DNA of 64,000 nucleotides from contig OY769916.1 in assembly GCA_963669265.1 (NCBI GenBank), forward strand, positions 1,116,001 to 1,180,000, given 5' to 3'. The notes beneath the pieces were generated by a model. It was given only the letters and a program-made list of their open reading frames with translations, was not told the origin of the DNA and searched no databases. Each line of letters opens with the position of its first letter. Within the stretch, counting starts at the first letter, position 1. A program made the translations under genes and the position numbers. Below, piece by piece: positions 27,766 to 36,385 of this stretch. This DNA comes from SZUA-547 sp963669265 (GTDB lineage Bacteria > Pseudomonadota > Alphaproteobacteria > Rhodobacterales > Rhodobacteraceae).

Positions 27766-29073
27766 ATGACCGTTGAATACCTCAAGAAAGCCGCCAAGAA
27801 ATCGACCGACGACGCTGGCGATGTGCGCGCGACCGTGCAGGCGATCCTCGATGAGATTGAGGCGGGCGGCGACGAAGCCGCGATGCGCTACGCCGCCAAG
27901 TTCGACAAGTACGACGGCAACATTGTGCTGACGCGGGCCGAAATCGACGAAGCCGCATCGCAAGTGCCGCAGAAACTGAAAGACGACATCCGCTTCGCCT
28001 GGGACAATGTGCGGAACTTCGCCGAGGCCCAGAAGACCACGATCCAGGACATGCAGACCGAGATCGCGCCGGGCTTTATCGCCGGGCAAAAGGCGATCCC
28101 GTGCGAAGCCGCCGGTTGCTATGCGCCGGGCGGCCGCTACAGCCACATCGCCTCGGCCCTGATGACCGTCACGACGGCCAAAGTCGCGGGTTGCGGACAT
28201 ATCGCCGCCTGCTCCCCGCCCCGTCCCGGCGTCGGCGTCGCGCCCGCGATCGTCTACACCGCCGATCTCTGCGGGGCCGACACCATTCTCGCCCTTGGCG
28301 GCGTGCAAGGCATCGCCGCGATGGCGTTCGGCCTGTTCGGCCTGCCGAAAGCCGATATTCTGGTCGGCCCGGGCAACCAGTTCGTCGCCGAAGCCAAGCG
28401 CATCCTCTTTGGCCGCGTCGGCATCGACATGTTCGCCGGCCCGACCGACAGCCTGATTATCGCGGACGAGACTGCCGATCCGCATATCGTCGCCTGGGAT
28501 CTCGTGGGACAAGCCGAGCATGGTTACAACTCGCCGGTTTGGCTGGTGACCACAGATCGCGCGCTGGCCGAGAAGGTGATGGAGCTAGTTCCCGGCTATA
28601 TCAACGAGCTGCCGGAGTTGAACCGCGAGAACGCGACCGCCGCATGGCGCGACATGGCCGAAGTGATGGTGGTCGGCGACCGGGAGGAGATGTGCAAAGT
28701 CTCCGACTCTTACGCGCCTGAGCATCTGACGGTGCAGGCCGACGACCTCGACTGGTTCCTCAACCGCCTGCAGTGCTACGGCTCGCTGTTCCTGGGCGAA
28801 GAGACGACCGTGGCCTTCGGCGACAAGGCGTCGGGCACCAACCACGTGCTGCCGACTTCGGGCGCTGCGCGCTACACTGGCGGACTGTCAGTCCACAAAT
28901 ACATGAAGCTGGTCACCTGGCAGCGCGCGACCCGTGACGCCGCCAAGCCAGTGGCCGAGGCGACCGCCCGGATCTCTCGTCTTGAGGGCATGGAAGGGCA
29001 CGCCAAGACCGCCGATATCCGGTTGGAGAAGTACTTCCCCAACGAGACCTTCGACCTGAAAGGCGTCGAGTAA
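27766..29073 (+). CDS. hpsN: HisD-like sulfopropanediol 3-dehydrogenase HpsN
   Basis: The ATG at 27766 follows AAGGGAG and gives 435 residues; the longer frame begins inside the operator region. The protein is a histidinol-dehydrogenase paralogue that, in the HpsN group, oxidises (R)-2,3-dihydroxypropanesulfonate to (R)-sulfolactate with two NAD+. Conserved zinc and catalytic residues of the fold are present: GQAEHG (Gln and His ligands), YAPEHL (catalytic Glu-His) and the C-terminal SVHKY. The downstream genes for two dehydrogenases, sulfopyruvate decarboxylase and a hydroxy-acid dehydrogenase favour HpsN over true histidinol dehydrogenase. Confidence 0.85.
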   Translation: MTVEYLKKAAKKSTDDAGDVRATVQAILDEIEAGGDEAAMRYAAKFDKYDGNIVLTRAEIDEAASQVPQKLKDDIRFAWDNVRNFAEAQKTTIQDMQTEIAPGFIAGQKAIPCEAAGCYAPGGRYSHIASALMTVTTAKVAGCGHIAACSPPRPGVGVAPAIVYTADLCGADTILALGGVQGIAAMAFGLFGLPKADILVGPGNQFVAEAKRILFGRVGIDMFAGPTDSLIIADETADPHIVAWDLVGQAEHGYNSPVWLVTTDRALAEKVMELVPGYINELPELNRENATAAWRDMAEVMVVGDREEMCKVSDSYAPEHLTVQADDLDWFLNRLQCYGSLFLGEETTVAFGDKASGTNHVLPTSGAARYTGGLSVHKYMKLVTWQRATRDAAKPVAEATARISRLEGMEGHAKTADIRLEKYFPNETFDLKGVE

Positions 29074-29077
29074 GACC

Positions 29078-29845
29078 ATGACCGCGCTCTCCCCCCCAGA
29101 TCTTTTCAGCGTCGCGGGAAAGATCGCCTGTGTGACCGGGGCCAGTTCCGGCCTCGGTCGCGCCCTGGCCACGGCCCTGGCCGAGTCTGGCGCGAAGGTC
29201 GTCGGCCTCGCCCGGCGCGCGGATGCGCTGGAGGAGTGGCGCGCGTCCACGGACGGAGCCACAGCGGTTGCCGCCGCCGATCTCTCTGATCCCGGCGCTA
29301 TGGCGGAGATCACGGATCGCGCATCCGCGCCATTCGGCGCGCCGGACATTCTGATCAACGCCGCGGGCGTCAACCTGCGCCAGACCGCCGACGATGTCAC
29401 GCTGGACGGGTGGCGGCAGACATTGGACCTGAACCTCTCCGTGCCGTTTTTTCTGGCGCAGGCGATGGCGCCGGCGATGAAATCCAAGGGATGGGGACGG
29501 ATCGTCAATTTCGCCTCGCTCCAGACTGAGCGCGCCTTTCCGGGCGGGATCGCCTATGGCGCCTCCAAGGGCGGGGTCGGCCAGCTGACCCGCGCCATGG
29601 CCGAGGCCTGGTCGCCGCATGGCGTCACCGCGAACGCGCTGGCGCCGGGCTTCTTCCCGACCGAACTGACGGGGCCCGTGTTCGGCGATCCCGCGCGCGC
29701 GGCGCAAAACGCCGCTCAGACCTGCATCGGGCGCAACGGCGAGCTGGCCGACCTTGTCGGACCGGCACTGTTTCTCTGCTCCGACGCGTCGGCCTATGTC
29801 ACCGGCCAGATTCTCTATGTCGATGGGGGGTTCACCGCGAAATGA
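29078..29845 (+). CDS. hpsO: SDR-family dehydrogenase (HpsO-like)
   Basis: This 255-residue classical short-chain dehydrogenase has the cofactor motif TGASSGLG, the NAAG strand, a Ser of the catalytic set (NFASLQT) and YGASKGG with the catalytic Tyr and Lys. In dihydroxypropanesulfonate pathways HpsO and HpsP are the 2-dehydrogenases that interconvert the two enantiomers through the 2-keto compound so that HpsN can act. It starts four bases after hpsN and overlaps the next gene by four. The symbol rests on gene order. Confidence 0.7.
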   Translation: MTALSPPDLFSVAGKIACVTGASSGLGRALATALAESGAKVVGLARRADALEEWRASTDGATAVAAADLSDPGAMAEITDRASAPFGAPDILINAAGVNLRQTADDVTLDGWRQTLDLNLSVPFFLAQAMAPAMKSKGWGRIVNFASLQTERAFPGGIAYGASKGGVGQLTRAMAEAWSPHGVTANALAPGFFPTELTGPVFGDPARAAQNAAQTCIGRNGELADLVGPALFLCSDASAYVTGQILYVDGGFTAK

Positions 29846-30828
29846 AGGCGCTTGTCTATACCGGCCCCGAGGCGCTGGAATACCGGGATGCGCCCGACCC
29901 GACGCCCGGCGCGAATGCGCTGATCAAGGTGGCGCATGTCGGTATCTGCGGCTCGGACATGCATGCGTTTCTGGGGCATGATGAGCGTCGCCCGGCGCCT
30001 CTGATCCTGGGCCATGAAGCCGCCGGAACCGTGATCGAGGGGCCGAAAACCGGCGCGCGCGTGACCATCAATCCGCTGGTGTCGTGCGGAGAGTGCGACG
30101 AATGCCGCTCAGGTCGCGAAAACCTCTGCCCGACGCGTCAGATCATCTCCATGCCCCCGCGCGAGGGCGCGTTCGCCGAGATGGTGGCGATGCCGGAAAG
30201 CAACCTTGTGGAGATCCCCGACGGCTTCCCCACCGAAAAGGCCGCTCTGGCCGAACCCATCGCCTGCGGTTGGCACGCGGTGCGGCTGACGCAGCGGGCG
30301 TTGAGCAAACCGCTTGAAGAGGCGCGCTGCCTGGTCATCGGCGGCGGCGCCATCGGGCTCGGCGCGGCGCTGGTGTTGAAGGCGCAAGGCGCGCGGGAAG
30401 TCCACGTCGCCGAGACCAATCCGGCGCGGCGCGACATCGTCGCCAAGGCAGGCGATCTGCGGGTCTTCAACCCGATGGACGGCAAGGGCCCGGAGGATGT
30501 CGATCTGGTCGTGGACGGCGTCGGCTTCGATGCGACCCGGGCCTCGGCCTGCGCGTCGGTGCGCCCTGGCGGCGTGATCGCGCATATCGGTCTCGGATCG
30601 GCCGAAGGCGGCCTCGATATCCGGCGCATGACGCTGCAGGAGATCACCTTCATCGGCACCTACACCTACAGCGCAGCGGATTTCCGCGACACCGCGAACG
30701 CGATGTTCGACGGCCGACTTGGGGCGCTCGACTGGGCCGAAATCCGGCCTCTGTCCGACGGCCCGCTTGCATTTTCTGACATACGGGGCGGTTTGGCCGC
30801 CTCTCCGAAGATCATTCTTACGCCCTGA
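29842..30828 (+). CDS. hpsP: Zinc-dependent MDR alcohol dehydrogenase (HpsP-like)
   Basis: This 328-residue medium-chain dehydrogenase has the catalytic zinc region (GICGSDMHAF, GHEAAG), the four-cysteine structural zinc loop (CGECDECRSGRENLC, about residues 81-95) and a GGGAIGLGAAL cofactor site. Its start overlaps the SDR stop. With the SDR it would form the epimerising pair HpsO/HpsP acting on C2 of dihydroxypropanesulfonate. Its exact substrate is inferred from the operon. Confidence 0.72.
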   Translation: MKALVYTGPEALEYRDAPDPTPGANALIKVAHVGICGSDMHAFLGHDERRPAPLILGHEAAGTVIEGPKTGARVTINPLVSCGECDECRSGRENLCPTRQIISMPPREGAFAEMVAMPESNLVEIPDGFPTEKAALAEPIACGWHAVRLTQRALSKPLEEARCLVIGGGAIGLGAALVLKAQGAREVHVAETNPARRDIVAKAGDLRVFNPMDGKGPEDVDLVVDGVGFDATRASACASVRPGGVIAHIGLGSAEGGLDIRRMTLQEITFIGTYTYSAADFRDTANAMFDGRLGALDWAEIRPLSDGPLAFSDIRGGLAASPKIILTP

Positions 30829-30841
30829 GAGGAGTTCTAAC

Positions 30842-31345
30842 GTGTCAATACATTCCAGGATCGTGGACGACATGGTCGCCAATGGCGTCGAGTTCGTCAC
30901 GACGGTGCCCTGCAAGCAGCTTGCGGGCGTGATCGCCGAGTTGGAGCAGCGTTCGGACGTCATGCATGTGCCGTCGAACAAGGAAGATGAGGGGATGGGG
31001 CTGTGCGCCGGCGCCTTCATGGGCGGCAAGCGGCCGGCGATCATCATGCAGAACACCGCGATCGGCGTGACGCTGAACACGCTGGCGACGCTGACGCAGT
31101 TCTACCGGATGCCGCTGCCGATGCTGATCAGCTATCGCGGCGAGCTGCGCGAGCCGGTGGCCTGCCAGGTTGAGATGGCGGTGCACACCAAGGCGCTGCT
31201 GAACCAGCTGGCGATCCCGCATTACCATTTCCACAAGGAATCCGACGCCGACGAGCTGGGCGAGATCCTGAAATACACCTTCATGTGCAACAAGCCGGTC
31301 GCGATCCTGACCGACGCGTCTTTCTGGGGAGGATACGGAGAATGA
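30842..31345 (+). CDS. comD: Sulfopyruvate decarboxylase alpha subunit ComD
   Basis: A GTG at 30842 is chosen as start because GAGAGGAG lies seven bases upstream; this gives 167 residues, the usual size of the PYR-domain subunit of the split TPP enzyme. The sequence contains the cofactor-activating glutamate region (PSNKEDEGMGLCAGAFMGG) and the NTAIGVTLNTLATL segment typical of sulfopyruvate and phosphonopyruvate decarboxylases. With ComE it converts sulfopyruvate to sulfoacetaldehyde and CO2. It ends in a four-base overlap with comE. Confidence 0.88.
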   Translation: MSIHSRIVDDMVANGVEFVTTVPCKQLAGVIAELEQRSDVMHVPSNKEDEGMGLCAGAFMGGKRPAIIMQNTAIGVTLNTLATLTQFYRMPLPMLISYRGELREPVACQVEMAVHTKALLNQLAIPHYHFHKESDADELGEILKYTFMCNKPVAILTDASFWGGYGE

Positions 31346-31896
31346 TCCGGTCTGAAATTCTGCGCGAGATCGCGCCCGTCATCCGCGACCACCTGGTGGT
31401 CTGCAATATCGGTCTGCCCAGCCAGGAGCTGCACATGATCGACGACCAGCCGACGAATTTCTACATGCTGGGCACGATGGGGCTTTCCTCCTCGATCGGC
31501 TTCGGCCTGGCGCTGGCGCAGCCGAAGAAGGTGATCTCGATCGACGGCGACGGCTCGGTGCTGACCAATTTCGGCACCCTGCCCACCATCGCCAACAACC
31601 CGGCCGACAATTACATCCTGCTGATCATCGACAATGGCAGCTACGGCTCGACCGGCGACCAGCCGACCTATGCGGGCCAGAAGACTTCGCTGACGGCGGT
31701 GGCCAGGGCCTGCGGCTGCGAGAACGTGATCGAGTGCCGGGCCGAAGAGACCAAACAGGTGCTGGAGGACGCGCTGGCGGGCGACAAGATGACCATCATC
31801 GTCGCCAAATGCGAAAGCGGGAACGTCAAGGTGCCGGTCATCACCAAGGACCCGGTGGTGATCCGCGCGCGCTTCATGGACGCGGTGCAGGCGTAA
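31342..31896 (+). CDS. comE: Sulfopyruvate decarboxylase beta subunit ComE
   Basis: The ATG at 31342 overlaps the comD stop and gives 184 residues. The TPP-binding motif is intact: GDGSVL at about residues 68-73 followed after some 26 residues by the Asn-rich end (LLIIDNGSYGSTG). It is the PP-domain partner of ComD. Having both subunits as separate adjacent genes is the normal bacterial arrangement in sulfonate degradation. Confidence 0.88.
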   Translation: MIRSEILREIAPVIRDHLVVCNIGLPSQELHMIDDQPTNFYMLGTMGLSSSIGFGLALAQPKKVISIDGDGSVLTNFGTLPTIANNPADNYILLIIDNGSYGSTGDQPTYAGQKTSLTAVARACGCENVIECRAEETKQVLEDALAGDKMTIIVAKCESGNVKVPVITKDPVVIRARFMDAVQA

Positions 31897-31933
31897 CGCC
31901 TGCGCCACCCCGCCACGACCGTCGAGGGACCCC

Positions 31934-33052
31934 ATGCTCCAGTCCAACGAGATCCATTGCAGCGAAGACGCCCGCGCCCTGGCGCGCAGGCGCCTGCCCT
32001 GGATGGTGTTCGACTATATCGACGGCGCGGCGGGGGACGAGCATGGCGCGGCGCTGAACCGGACCGCCCTCAGCGACTTGCGCCTGCGCCCCCGGGTGCT
32101 GGTCAACGTCGCCAAACGCGACCTATCCGTGCAGGTGTTCGACCATGAGGCGGCCCGCCCGTTCGGGATCAGCCCGATGGGCATGTGCAACCTCGCCGCC
32201 CCCGGCGCGGATCTGATGCTGGCGCGGATCGCGGCGCGCTGCAAGACGCCGCTGGGCGTCTCCACCGTCTCCTCCACCTCGCTGGAGGAGATCATCGCAG
32301 AGGCCGAGGGGCACGCCTGGTTCCAGCTCTATCTCAGCGGCGACGGGACCAGCGCGCTGAAGCTGGTCGACCGGGCGGAGGCGGCGGGCTACCGAACGCT
32401 GGTGCTGACGCTGGACGTGCCGGAGGTGGGCCGCCGCCCGCGCGAGCTGCGCCACGGGTTCAAGATGCCGTTCAGGCTCGGCCCGCGCCAGTTCGTCGAC
32501 TTCGCCCTGCACCCCCGGTGGTCGATCGCGACCGCGCTCAAGGGCAAGCCGCAGATGGCCAACTTCACCCGGCCGGGCGAGGAGTTCGACCGCACCGAAA
32601 GCCGGGCCGCGGCCGATTGGGACTATCTGGCCCGGCTGCGCGAGCGCTGGAAGGGCAACCTGGTGGTCAAGGGCGTGCTCGACGCGGAGGATTCCGTCCG
32701 GCTGAAAGAGGCCGGCGTCGACGCGATCCAGGTCTCCAGCCATGGCGGGCGGCAGCTTGACGCGGCCCCGCCGCCGATCCTGGCGCTGAAGGCGATCCGC
32801 GCGGCGGTCGGCCCCGAATTCCCGCTCTTCTTCGACAGCGGCCTGCGCTCCGGCGAGGACGTGATCAAGGCCTACGCCATGGGGGCCGACTTCGTCTTCT
32901 TCGGCCGGGTGATGCAGTTCGCCATCGCAGCAGGCGGCGAGACCGGCCTCAAACAGCTCTGGGACGTCTTCACCGACGAGACATCCCTCACCCTCGCCCA
33001 GATCGGAAAAACAAACATGACAGACCTGAACAAATGTCTGGGGGAGATATGA
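31934..33052 (+). CDS. slcD: FMN-dependent alpha-hydroxy-acid dehydrogenase (sulfolactate dehydrogenase-like)
   Basis: This 372-residue TIM-barrel flavoprotein belongs to the L-lactate dehydrogenase/glycolate oxidase family. FMN and substrate motifs are visible (FDYIDGAAGDE, SPMGMCNLAAPG, WFQLYLS, LVVKGVL) with the catalytic histidine in SSHGGRQLD; most relatives have SNHGGRQLD, so one residue beside the histidine differs. In this context it would oxidise sulfolactate made by HpsN to sulfopyruvate for ComDE, passing electrons to the respiratory chain. Lactate or another 2-hydroxy acid remains possible. The symbol is by context. Confidence 0.68.
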   Translation: MLQSNEIHCSEDARALARRRLPWMVFDYIDGAAGDEHGAALNRTALSDLRLRPRVLVNVAKRDLSVQVFDHEAARPFGISPMGMCNLAAPGADLMLARIAARCKTPLGVSTVSSTSLEEIIAEAEGHAWFQLYLSGDGTSALKLVDRAEAAGYRTLVLTLDVPEVGRRPRELRHGFKMPFRLGPRQFVDFALHPRWSIATALKGKPQMANFTRPGEEFDRTESRAAADWDYLARLRERWKGNLVVKGVLDAEDSVRLKEAGVDAIQVSSHGGRQLDAAPPPILALKAIRAAVGPEFPLFFDSGLRSGEDVIKAYAMGADFVFFGRVMQFAIAAGGETGLKQLWDVFTDETSLTLAQIGKTNMTDLNKCLGEI

Positions 33053-33178
33053 CGCAGCGTTCGTGAGGCGATACGCCGCGCGACGCACTCGCCATTTGCG
33101 CCCCAGCCGGTTGGACAAGGCGGGGTCAGACGCCTCTAAATCGCCGGACTCACCGGTCTGGTATTAGGGAGCGATCAA

Positions 33179-34549
33179 ATGCCCATTAACAAGCATGTCG
33201 ATTTCGAACAGTTTATGGCTGGCGTCGAGCGCCGCAATCCCGGCCAGCCTGAGTTTGTTCAGGCGATTCATGAGGTCGCGCAGGACATTTTCGACTTCAT
33301 TCAGGACAAGGTCGAATACCACGAGTACCAGATCCTCCGGCGGATCGCAGAGCCGGATCGCGTGGTCAGCTTCCGCGTCTGCTGGGAGGACGACAACAAC
33401 AACATTCGCGTGCAGCGCGGTTGGCGCGTGCAGAACAACAACTCTATCGGCCCATATAAGGGCGGCATCAGGTTCCACCCCAACGTCACCGAAAGCGTCC
33501 TGAAGTTTCTCGCTTTTGAGCAGACCTTCAAGAACAGCCTGACCGGCCTGCCTCTGGGCGGCGGCAAGGGCGGCTCGAACTTCAACCCGAAGGGCAAGTC
33601 GGATCACGAGGTGATGCGTTTCTGCCAGTCCTTCATGACGGAGCTTTTCCGCCATGTCGGCGACGATATCGACGTGCCCGCGGGCGATATCGGCGTCGGC
33701 GGTCGCGAGATCGCCTATATGTTCGGTCAGTACAAGCGCATCACCAACAAGTTCTCGGGCGTCCTGACCGGTAAGGGGCTGGAATTCGGCGGCAGCCTCG
33801 TGCGCACCGAGGCGACGGGATACGGCGCGATCTATTTCCTGGAGGACATGCTGGCCCGCGTCGGCGACGCCATAGAAGGCAAGTCGGTTGTGATCTCCGG
33901 CTCCGGCAATGTCGCGACCCACGCGGCTGAGAAAGTCGTGCAGCTGGGCGGCAAGGTGCTGACGCTCTCTGACTCGCAAGGCTTCATCCACGATCCTGAC
34001 GGCATCGATCAGGAGAAGATCACCTGGGTCAAGGAGCATAAGACCCGGCGGCGCGGACGCATCAGTCAGTATGCGGACGAGTTCAAGAGCGCGACATTTC
34101 ACGAGGGCCAGCGCCCCTGGTCGGTGCCCTGCGATCTGGCGGCGCCTTGCGCGACGCAGAACGAGCTCAACGGCGCGGAAGCCGAGACATTGGTCAGGAA
34201 CGGCTGCGTCGGCGTGACGGAAGGCGCGAACATGCCGACCGATCTGGACGGCGTCGCGGTCTTCAAGGCGGCGCGGATCCACTTCGGACCGGGCAAGGCC
34301 GCCAATGCGGGGGGCGTTGCGATGTCCGGGCTGGAGATGAGCCAGAACGCCGCGCGTATGGCCTGGACCGAAGACGAGTTGCAGCAGCGCCTGCGCAGTC
34401 TGATGCAGGGCATCCATGACCGCTGCACGCAATACGGCGTCACCGAGGGCGCGGCCGACGGCAAGGGCTATTGCGACTATGTGCGCGGCGCCAATATCGC
34501 CGGGTTCAAGAAGGTCGCGGACGCGATGCTGGCCTATGGCGTGGTGTGA
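33179..34549 (+). CDS. gdhA: NADP-type glutamate dehydrogenase GdhA
   Basis: This 456-residue protein is full length for hexameric bacterial glutamate dehydrogenase, which interconverts 2-oxoglutarate plus ammonium and glutamate. The substrate and catalytic-lysine segments (VQNNNSIGPYKGGIRFHP, LPLGGGKGGSNFNPKGKSD) and the nucleotide fold (VISGSGNVATHAAEK) are intact. It lies 126 bases after the hydroxy-acid dehydrogenase gene, so it may be separate; a link to sulfonate breakdown through transamination of sulfopyruvate is possible but unproven. Confidence 0.95.
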   Translation: MPINKHVDFEQFMAGVERRNPGQPEFVQAIHEVAQDIFDFIQDKVEYHEYQILRRIAEPDRVVSFRVCWEDDNNNIRVQRGWRVQNNNSIGPYKGGIRFHPNVTESVLKFLAFEQTFKNSLTGLPLGGGKGGSNFNPKGKSDHEVMRFCQSFMTELFRHVGDDIDVPAGDIGVGGREIAYMFGQYKRITNKFSGVLTGKGLEFGGSLVRTEATGYGAIYFLEDMLARVGDAIEGKSVVISGSGNVATHAAEKVVQLGGKVLTLSDSQGFIHDPDGIDQEKITWVKEHKTRRRGRISQYADEFKSATFHEGQRPWSVPCDLAAPCATQNELNGAEAETLVRNGCVGVTEGANMPTDLDGVAVFKAARIHFGPGKAANAGGVAMSGLEMSQNAARMAWTEDELQQRLRSLMQGIHDRCTQYGVTEGAADGKGYCDYVRGANIAGFKKVADAMLAYGVV

Positions 34550-34578
34550 TTGGCAGGCCGCCGGCGACCGCGTCCGGA

Positions 34579-35598
34579 TTAACGACAGATCCGGTCGCGG
34601 CCGTTCTTCTTGGCTTTGTAGAGCAGCTCGTCGGCGCGCTTGATCAGGCACTCGCTGTCCTCGGCGCCGTCATACTGCACCAATCCGAAGGAGGCCGTCA
34701 CCGGGCGCACCCGTTCGCGCGTCGCGCGGACCACCATACGGGTCTCTGAGAACGCCTCCCGGATCTGGTCCAGCAGGTTTTCGGCGGCTTTTAGAGGCGT
34801 GCGGGGCAGGATCAGAGCGAATTCTTCGCCGCCATATCGGATCGGCGTGTCCCGGCCTTTCACGTTACGCCGGAAGGCGCGGGCGAAGATCTTCAACACG
34901 CCATCGCCCACGTCGTGGTCATACTGGTCGTTGAACGCCTTGAAATGATCGATGTCGGCCAGCACGAAACAAAGCGGCTCGCCGCTCTTCGCCGCCTCCG
35001 CCATCTCTCGCGGCAGGACCTGATCCATCATGCGGCGGTTTCCAATCTGCGTCAGGTGATCGAGCATCGCGCTGTGGCGCAGCTCCACCATCTCTTGCCG
35101 GAGGGCGTCGATCTCCCCCCGCGCGGCGGCCAGTTCGCCGCCGATGCCCCGCGCCTCCGTCAGCGTCTCGACGCTGCGCTGGACAAGGGCCTGAACGATA
35201 TTCTCGAACCGCCCGCCCTCCGCCGTCGTTCGCAAAGAGCCCGTGGCGTCGTCGAGCGACTGGCGATACTCCTCTCCGCTTTCGATGCCCTTATCGACCA
35301 GCGAGAGGGTGCGCTCCATCTGCGCGCCGAGCCGAGCGCCGATCGACTCCATGCCGTCATTGAGGTTTTCCGGCGAAATCAGCTCATCATAGATCGCCTC
35401 CAGCGCGGCGGCGCTCTGATCTGAGTCGTTGAGGGCGCGTTCGACGCGGGCGTTCAGGCTTTGATCGCGCTGCGAGGCGTAGCGATAGAGCACTTCGAAC
35501 ACCCGCGGCGTGGGCGCGGCGCTGACCCTGGCGGCGGTCCGCATCGCATCGTCCGCAAGACGCCGCGCCGTGTCGGTATCCTGATCATACTCAAGCAT
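34579..35598 (-). CDS. Diguanylate cyclase (GGDEF domain)
   Basis: The ATG at 35598 gives 339 residues; the longer frame upstream is an Arg-rich artefact that overlaps the next gene. The C-terminal GGDEF domain (about 175-339) has an intact active site, GGEEF at 256-260, and DIDHFKAFND for metal and substrate binding, so synthesis of cyclic di-GMP from GTP is expected. The inhibitory-site RxxD position reads KGRD, a weakened site. The N-terminal 170 residues are helical with no recognised sensor domain, and no membrane segment is seen. Confidence 0.93.
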   Translation of the reverse strand: MLEYDQDTDTARRLADDAMRTAARVSAAPTPRVFEVLYRYASQRDQSLNARVERALNDSDQSAAALEAIYDELISPENLNDGMESIGARLGAQMERTLSLVDKGIESGEEYRQSLDDATGSLRTTAEGGRFENIVQALVQRSVETLTEARGIGGELAAARGEIDALRQEMVELRHSAMLDHLTQIGNRRMMDQVLPREMAEAAKSGEPLCFVLADIDHFKAFNDQYDHDVGDGVLKIFARAFRRNVKGRDTPIRYGGEEFALILPRTPLKAAENLLDQIREAFSETRMVVRATRERVRPVTASFGLVQYDGAEDSECLIKRADELLYKAKKNGRDRICR

Positions 35599-35692
35599 GG
35601 GCCTCCACCGCTCCGATCCGTTATCTCCAGCAGATCCAAGTTCCGTAAAACTCGTTAAGAATTGTTTTCGGCGAGAATGAGTCGGCGCCGCC

Positions 35693-36100
35693 TCAGCGAA
35701 ACAAACTGGCCGGGCGGCGCGGCGGCGTTTCGGCCCGGCGTTCCTCCGCCCGGCGCGCCTCGACTTTGGCGGCGGCGACCAGTTCTCCCGCGGCGTCGGC
35801 CCGCGCAATCGCCACGCGCGCGCGTGCTTTCGCCTCTCTTCGCGCGCCACGCGCCTCGGCGAGCGCTTGCAATCCATCCTGTCGCGCCGAGTCGTGCGCG
35901 TCAGTCCAGCGCGCCAAAGCGGCCGCGTCGATTCCTTCGCCGAGCGAAGGTTGCGCCAACCAAACTGCCTCCAGCGTCGCAAGACGATCCTCAGCCGCGC
36001 GAAGCGCCCGCCCGGTCGCGGCGAGCTCCGCCTCCGCGCCGCGCCGCGCCGCGATGGTCGCCTTTTCAAGCGCGATCAGCGATTTGAGCGAGGCCGTCAC
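35693..36100 (-). CDS. Small coiled-coil protein, possibly FliJ-like
   Basis: This 135-residue protein is almost wholly Ala/Arg/Glu-rich helix (LKSLIALEKATIAARRGAEA onward), with the length and character of the flagellar export chaperone FliJ. Sequence identity to FliJ cannot be claimed because such coiled coils are low in information. Its ATG overlaps by four bases the stop of a gene for an FlhB C-terminal-type protein, which supports an export role. Confidence 0.55.
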   Translation of the reverse strand: MTASLKSLIALEKATIAARRGAEAELAATGRALRAAEDRLATLEAVWLAQPSLGEGIDAAALARWTDAHDSARQDGLQALAEARGARREAKARARVAIARADAAGELVAAAKVEARRAEERRAETPPRRPASLFR

Positions 36101-36384
36101 GTCCAGCCGCGCTCTTTCGCGCGCGCGCGCATCTCCGCCGCAAACCGCAGCGCGGCGGCGACGGCGCGATACTGCTCTGGCGAGATCTCACGCCCCAGAT
36201 CGACCGTCGCATGGATCGCCCGCGCCGTCGGCGGATCCCGCCGCACCGGGACGCCGGCCAGCGTCGCGGACTCTCGGATGCGCGCCGCGATTTCATCAAC
36301 GCCCTTAGCCACGCAAACCGGCGCGCCGGCGACCGTTAGCGCTTTGGAAAGGACGGGCGCCGCATCAACGACTCCGATTGGCAG
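36097..36384 (-). CDS. FlhB/YscU C-terminal-domain-like protein
   Basis: About 95 residues match the cytoplasmic switch domain of FlhB, as in stand-alone YlqH-type proteins: CVAKGVDEIAARIRE, VPVRRDPPTARAIHAT and GREISPEQYRAVA. The NPTH autocleavage motif and the membrane half are absent. No ATG or GTG fits the expected N-terminus; the frame contains CTG at 36384 just where the start should lie, and upstream it overlaps the divergent fliM-like gene. The start is therefore uncertain. It probably works with the overlapping FliJ-like gene. Confidence 0.6.
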   Translation of the reverse strand: MPIGVVDAAPVLSKALTVAGAPVCVAKGVDEIAARIRESATLAGVPVRRDPPTARAIHATVDLGREISPEQYRAVAAALRFAAEMRARAKERGWT

Positions 36385-36385
36385 T

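Noticed and set aside
27598..28521. N-terminal 307-residue extension of the LacI-type regulator
   Set aside because: The extended frame runs antisense through hpsN; the regulator's DNA-binding domain begins at the ATG at 27600.
34579..36069. N-terminal Arg-rich extension of the diguanylate cyclase
   Set aside because: The extension overlaps the FliJ-like gene on the same strand in another frame; the ATG at 35598 gives a normal protein.
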